The translations under genes were made by a program, and so were the position numbers. 64,000 nucleotides of DNA from Leguminivora glycinivorella (taxonomy: Eukaryota; Arthropoda; Insecta; Lepidoptera; Tortricidae), in the NCBI RefSeq assembly GCF_023078275.1, contig NC_062971.1:6262001-6326000 (forward strand), given 5' to 3'. The notes below the pieces were generated by a model. It had not been told where the DNA came from, made no database searches, and saw only the letters and a list, made by a program, of their open reading frames with translations. This document shows, in pieces, positions 58,739 to 64,000 of the stretch. Within the stretch, counting starts at the first letter, position 1. Every line of letters starts with the position of its first letter.

Positions 58739-60317
58739 TACCTAGATTTGAATTCAAGATTTGGCCATCAACCTCATAGTCTCGGTCTTTATACTTATCA
58801 AGTAGGTACCTGGTCTACTCATTAGACCAGACATTTGTTTTCAAAACGATTTATAGGTTTGATATTAAAATAAAACATATTTCAGCGTACTCAATATATT
58901 AAGGTGGTTAGATAAATTAAGTTCAACAAATAATTGAATATTAAAACTTTTCTGTTTAGTAATACATGAAGGCAATGATGCCACAAAAGTAAAGTTACCA
59001 CGATTTACGATTACTTACAAACCAAACATTTCTTCACCAAAGCAATTTCCCCCCGTATTTGAAAGAAAAGAAAAGGGTTGAAGGTTACTTATTCCAAACA
59101 CAAACTACTGCCAACATTCACTTTATCTCTTCCGTTTGCTTGAACTACTTAACTACCTACTATAAAGTAGAACATCGAGCAACTTTCCTCAGAAAACTCT
59201 AACAAGGAGGTATCTTTTTCCCAAAAAGAAATGTAGCGTATGCAATAGCAATGTAGCATGTACATTGTACGTTGTACGTGACACTAATCCCACGAAAAGT
59301 TTTGCTTGTAAGACGTATCCTCACTCGTGTAGAATTGAAGAAAACTCATAAACTCCAGTTTTACTTTGTATGCTTATGCTTAGATTGGCTGACACTTTAC
59401 TGTCAGTTTATAGGTACAGTCAGTACGAATAGTAGTGGATTAAACAATATGCCAAGAGAATTTTCTGTCCTCTAGCAGAAAAGCGTCAAATTAGGACACT
59501 GTTCTAAACGAAGTTACTGCTTCCCGGCTCCGTCGAACAGATTAATAAACGGTATACACACCTTAACCATTACATAAAATTTCCTTTTTACAACTCGAGA
59601 CACTGCTACAGCGCGCATGATAGAAATCTGCCAGTTAATATAATAGGAGAAAATAGATACCATTGAAAATACACATTTCAATGATAATTATGAATTATAG
59701 GTAAGTATATTGTAAATACCTAGGTATTTCACGGACCGTCAACATTACAAGCATCTCTTGAATCTATTCATAGGCTAAACACGTGCCCAGTTTTGTATTT
59801 CTGGTAGGTAGTGGTTTGTTATATATTTTTGGGTATTTTTGCGGTGGAATATTACAACATTGCAAGTAAGAATAACGAAATACTGGTTAGCAAAGGAATC
59901 TTCTTGATTTTGGATAGACATAATTAAATAGATATTTTATATTAGTATCTATTCAAAACAAAATACCTAAGCCCTATAAATTTTCACTTTGCTTTATTTT
60001 ATGAGTTTCGATCAACTTTTTGCGCTAAATTTAAAAGTTAGTAGTATATGTTGTAGATTAGGTACCTATTTCTAATTTCTGTTACTGTTTATAGCGTTAT
60101 ATGTGTAGAAGTAAATAGATAGTATGTAAGCCAACGCAATAACGAGATCAGAGTAACCACAAACCTCAGTAATATTCATTGGGAGCTAATGATTGTTGTG
60201 GTGTTCCTCAAATACCTTTGTAGTCCATCAGATGTCTTAGTGCGGATGTGGCGGTATCGACCGTGTTGTGAGTTATTTATAATTTCTATTATCGTTCATA
60301 GTAGGTATCAAATCATT

Positions 60318-60557
60318 CGACGACCGGTCTGGCCGAGGCGAGCGCGTAGTTCGAATCCCAGTAAGGGCATTTATTTGTGTAATGAGCACAGATAAATGTT
60401 CCTGAGTCATGGATGTTTTTTATGTAGGTATATAAGTATGTATTTATCTATTTAAGTATGTATATCTTCACCTAGCACCCATAGTACAAGCTTTGCTTAT
60501 TAGTTTGGGGCTAGGTAGATCTGTGTAAGGTGTCCCTCAATATTTATTATTATTCTT
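60318..60557 (+). mobile_element. tRNA-derived SINE, family 1
   Basis: Complete copy: head ccggtctggccgaggcg with B box agttcgaatccc, the ggcatttatttgtgtaatgag segment, the body word 'gcacccatagtacaagctttg', and a (TTA)n tail. Confidence 0.78.
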
Positions 60558-61021
60558 TTATAGTACAGATATCAGCAAAAAATACGAAAAATTGTATCTG
60601 TAACCCGGGGGTTTAAAGGTCAAATTTTTCATTAATAATATATGGGTTACTAGTTCACACACAGCAACGAAGTCGATAATTGTGTTCTAAGCATATCCCT
60701 CTATTCCAAAAGGCTGGGTTGTATAGCGCGCAGCTTTCCTCTTTTCAAGATCTTACGTAATTAACTTTAATGCAACCGAGTTCGTGATGTGACTTCAGGC
60801 GCTCGCCGTTTTTCTTTGACGAAACTGCAAGACTACTTGCTATACAGGGTGTCCCAAAACTATGGGTCATGAAGGAAAAGTACCTTAAATATAGTTGATA
60901 GAATATTTTGCTGAAAGAAGACTTTATTTTATTTTTCGCTACGCTTAAGTACGCTTTCTCGTTAAAAAAGTAGATGTTGTATATAAGTAACAATTTATAA
61001 CTGCCATTGTTGTTGTTGTAG

Positions 61022-61110
61022 TCCTAAGGCACCCCAGAGGTGCAAAGGGCCTTCACAAGCTCGCGCCACGCCTTTCTATCTTCAGCGACCCTCGTGGCCT
61101 CGCTTCAGCT
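61022..61110 (-). pseudogene. Non-LTR ORF2 C-terminal remnant
   Basis: The minus strand reads EDRKAWRELVKALCTSGVP-stop, the kind of 'D-R-x-x-W-R-x-L-V' ending seen at the C-terminus of RTE-like polyproteins. Too short to classify. Confidence 0.45.
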
Positions 61111-62355
61111 CAAACCCCAAACCATAACTAAAACTGCCATGCATCATCCTTACTCTTAGGGCCTATTAACACAGTGCGAGTAATAGTATGCTATTTTGAT
61201 AGGTACATTACGGACTGATTCTGTCTGCCGACAAAATGCTTCATTGTAAAGAAATTCGCATGTCTGATCTCGTTCAGTCTAAGCAAAGAGGATCGATGTT
61301 CTAGAGAGTTACTGCCAAAGAAAAATGTGTAGTAACAGTGCATAGACTACACTTATTTATCTCTCGACACAGGCTTAAAACTTTTGAACCTCAGTTTTGA
61401 CAATTTGGCCCATATTCTTAGCTTGATATGTTAAAATGTCAAATATCATTATTAGCGCCATCTAGCCGAGAGTCCCCCAAAGGTGTATCGCCATCTACCC
61501 CACCGTACCTTTTTCTCTATGGTACCGAGGTACGTTTTTTTCTTAAAATTTATCTGTCTATTTATACGGAGTTACATATGTCTTTGATCTAAGTCAACCT
61601 TAAGGCTCTAAGCTCAACGGATGCCTTAATGGCACGGGGATGACACTCGTGTCTTATTCATATGTGCTACGACAGCGCAGCGATGCATACTGATTATCGG
61701 AAGTCATTATCGCGGGATGACAAAGGGATCGGCTTTGTAAAACCGACGACGTACTTGCATAATAAAGCGTTTGAAACCCTATAGGGAGCGGTACCGGTAG
61801 TGAGAAAATGTGGGTTAAGTTCTTTTTAATTTTTTACCACAGCAACTGGTAAAGATCAATTTTGCTGTTCGAAAACGGATAGAGAAATTGCATTTTATCC
61901 ACAAGAGTGCAAAGTATGTAATTTCATACAAATTTTAATTTGATGCCTTGAGCTGGCTGGTAGAAATTACCTATAAATAATTATTTTGAATCATAAATAT
62001 TCAATTAATTTCTGGATTTGATTTAGTTCGATGTTTTAAAGTCAGAATTTTCTTCGTGTTGGTGTGGTGAAAAATGTTGTGTTTCACTCGGTGGCAAAGT
62101 TTGTTTAACCTACGTACCTTGAAACCCTCGCAATGCTCAAGATTTTACTTTTTAAACAACTCGCTACGCTCGCGGTTCAATATTTGCATCTTTCGCTTGC
62201 TCGGGTATCAATATTGTCACGTGCGGTTAAACAAAAATCATATATTATATAACATCGATTGATCAATAAGTTTTATATTATGATATTATTGTACAATGGA
62301 ATGATTAATGACGCAGATGTTATTTAAGCAACCTTTTTAATATGTATATACATAT

Positions 62356-62530
62356 CTAGCTTTTCCCGCGGCTTCGTTTGCGTTAGAAAGATACAAAAAA
62401 CAGCCTTTGTCACTCTACATTCCTTAAACTATCTCCACCTAAAAAATCACGACAATCCATTGCTCCGTTTTGCCGTGAAAGACGGACAAACAAACAGACA
62501 CACGCACTTTCCCATTTATAATATTAGTAC
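62356..62530 (-). mobile_element. Short Helitron-like element, copy 6, one end lost
   Basis: The CTAGCTTTTCCCGCGG end is present; the other end stops at AATATTAGTAC without the TATGGA terminus. Confidence 0.65.
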
Positions 62531-63506
62531 CTAAGTAACCTATAGTACCTATGGATAGTAGTAGTAGAAAAAACACAATAAGAACCTTATATGCCGAGTT
62601 ACTTTTATGTAGGTATCATCCAATGAAAGGGGTGTACCTTTATTTGAAACTAGCTCCGTATATTTTGTTATTCTTACAGTTATATCATAAGTTAAAAGAG
62701 CTCAGAATTGTATGTCATTATATCCGACTAGACTAGATAACATATTTACAAAACATGCAGTACAATAAAGTCACTGTGCGTAAAATCCTTTCAAACTTGA
62801 AGAAAAATACAAGGAAGGAAGTTATTTTTACTTTTCAAGTAAATGCGACCTCCTTTGTAGCAAAATAAGATTTAAAAACTTCCGACCCCAGTTATTGCGA
62901 TGCGCTGCTAAATGTATTTTGCTCTCGTAGTTTAGTTTGAAAAAAACTTCCAATGACATACTTAGTCTTTGGAAAAGCTCTGGCTTTTTAAATTGTAGAA
63001 ATATTATTAAGTATGCCAAACGTCTTATTTTGTATTTTAAATATTTTCTGGCACTATGATTATCAATTAACGATAAGTCCTATAACTTTGTCGGTTGATC
63101 GATACTTCTAGAATTGAAAGATTGAAAATACTTAGGTCATTATTAAGTTTAGAATTTTATGTAATTTTTTCAACTGTAGTTTGTCAAAAGTTTGCATTTA
63201 TTATAGGACCTAGAGGCACAACATTTTGGAAGTATCTAAAAACCTTTCTAGATTCAAATAAAAAAATAGAAACATTATTCATTAATACTCTTTATTGAGA
63301 GAATGCGCTTAACACCTCATCTTTATTTTTAATAAATATAAGTGTATTGTATTGGTTTTTCCTCTCCTCAGTATTGTTTATTATATTTACAGTTTTATGA
63401 ATCGAAACATTACAAATCACCTTTATCCGTCATTGATCTAAAACCCATCAGTGCTAGGTATTGTTCGCACAACGAACGTTTTCACAAGAGCTACTACCTG
63501 TTCCGT

Positions 63507-64000
63507 CAAACAACTGATTGGTTAGTCAACTCTGTGTGATGAATGAGCTAGCGACGCGACAGTAGCGGACAGAGTGCGAAAATATCGCTCTTGTTTGAGA
63601 GCTCACAACACAGATCACTCACCGATGGATTAGGCGTTTTATTTACTATGGGCTGGGTTATCATGAATTGTTTGAAATGGTGCCAAGGGCAATTTACCTA
63701 CTATCACTACACTGTTCGCCTGCAGGAGGATCGTAACGTTGTCATCATACACTAGAATCTCTCGGTGGCAATTTGCTGCAGTAATCGGCTTCTCAAAACA
63801 ACTGATTGGTTAGACAACTCTGCGTGATAAATGATGCAGCGACGTAACGCTCACAACATAAATCATTTACCGATTGAGCAAGGAATTGTATTTTTTGGGC
63901 TGGATTGTCATGAATTATTTGACAGAATGCCAACGACCGCTTAAAGTTTTACTCATCTTGAATATTTACTTTATATTATCACTGCACCGTTCACTCGAGG
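63507..64000 (+). repeat. Two diverged direct repeats at the window edge
   Basis: 63507-63726 and 63795-64000 share aaacaactgattggttag, actctg-gtgat, ggctgg-tt-tcatgaatt and tatcactac-ctgttc words. May continue beyond the window. Confidence 0.6.

Larger units (their letters stand above)
45728..64000 (+). other. Start of intron 3, running off the window
   Basis: Begins with the consensus donor GTGAGT. No downstream exon of the receptor is recognisable before 64000, so the intron is probably longer than 18 kb, unless an exon was missed or lies in divergent sequence. It holds Helitron-like, SINE, MITE and RTE-like fragments annotated separately. The stretches 51600-52300, 54030-55445, 58739-60317, 61111-62355 and 62532-63506 hold nothing I can name. 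Confidence 0.55.

Overview
This 64-kb window is AT-rich, intron-rich eukaryotic DNA, almost certainly from a lepidopteran (moth or butterfly). The inference rests on the dense carpet of short dispersed repeats of kinds typical of moth and butterfly genomes: tRNA-derived SINEs, short Helitron-like elements that start TC and end CTAG, fold-back MITEs, CR1-, I- and RTE-like non-LTR fragments, and a repeat family flanked by 'agggttccgta' motifs. I see no bacterial operon, rRNA or CRISPR array.

Only one host gene is clear. It is the 5' part of a plus-strand gene for a natriuretic-peptide-receptor-like (ANF_receptor fold) membrane receptor, possibly of the receptor guanylate cyclase type. Three coding exons are visible (37416-38061, 38203-38396, 45514-45727) with consensus splice sites and compatible phases 1, 0 and 1. 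They encode a signal peptide, a charged linker with two dibasic sites, and the first part of the ligand-binding domain. The rest, including transmembrane and any cyclase domain, lies beyond the right edge after an intron longer than 18 kb. A second, weaker candidate is a single minus-strand exon (22405-22683) resembling the N-terminal part of Crypton/tyrosine-recombinase-like insect proteins.

Layout: 1-9600 holds SINEs, MITEs, an RTE-like 3' end flanked by a 150-bp direct repeat, and a MITE interrupted by an insertion with a 30-bp duplication. 9600-14300 is a complex duplicated and inverted block built on two head-to-head copies of one repeat, a TA-flanked 930-bp MITE and the 3' end of an RNase H-bearing non-LTR element. 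14300-27700 is intergenic DNA with scattered MITEs. 27861-33418 is a near-full-length CR1-like non-LTR retrotransposon (intact ORF1, frameshifted ORF2) flanked by about 300-bp direct repeats. 34074-34590 is an unusual fold-back element made of a reiterated 11-mer. 37200 to the end is the receptor gene, whose introns carry most of the remaining mobile elements.

The most striking signals are structural: an inverted-repeat-associated duplication/inversion, two non-LTR insertions with very long flanking direct repeats, the 11-mer fold-back element, and a Helitron-like insertion whose ends are fixed by an empty paralogous site in the same window. All comparisons were made by eye; no alignment or database search was run.
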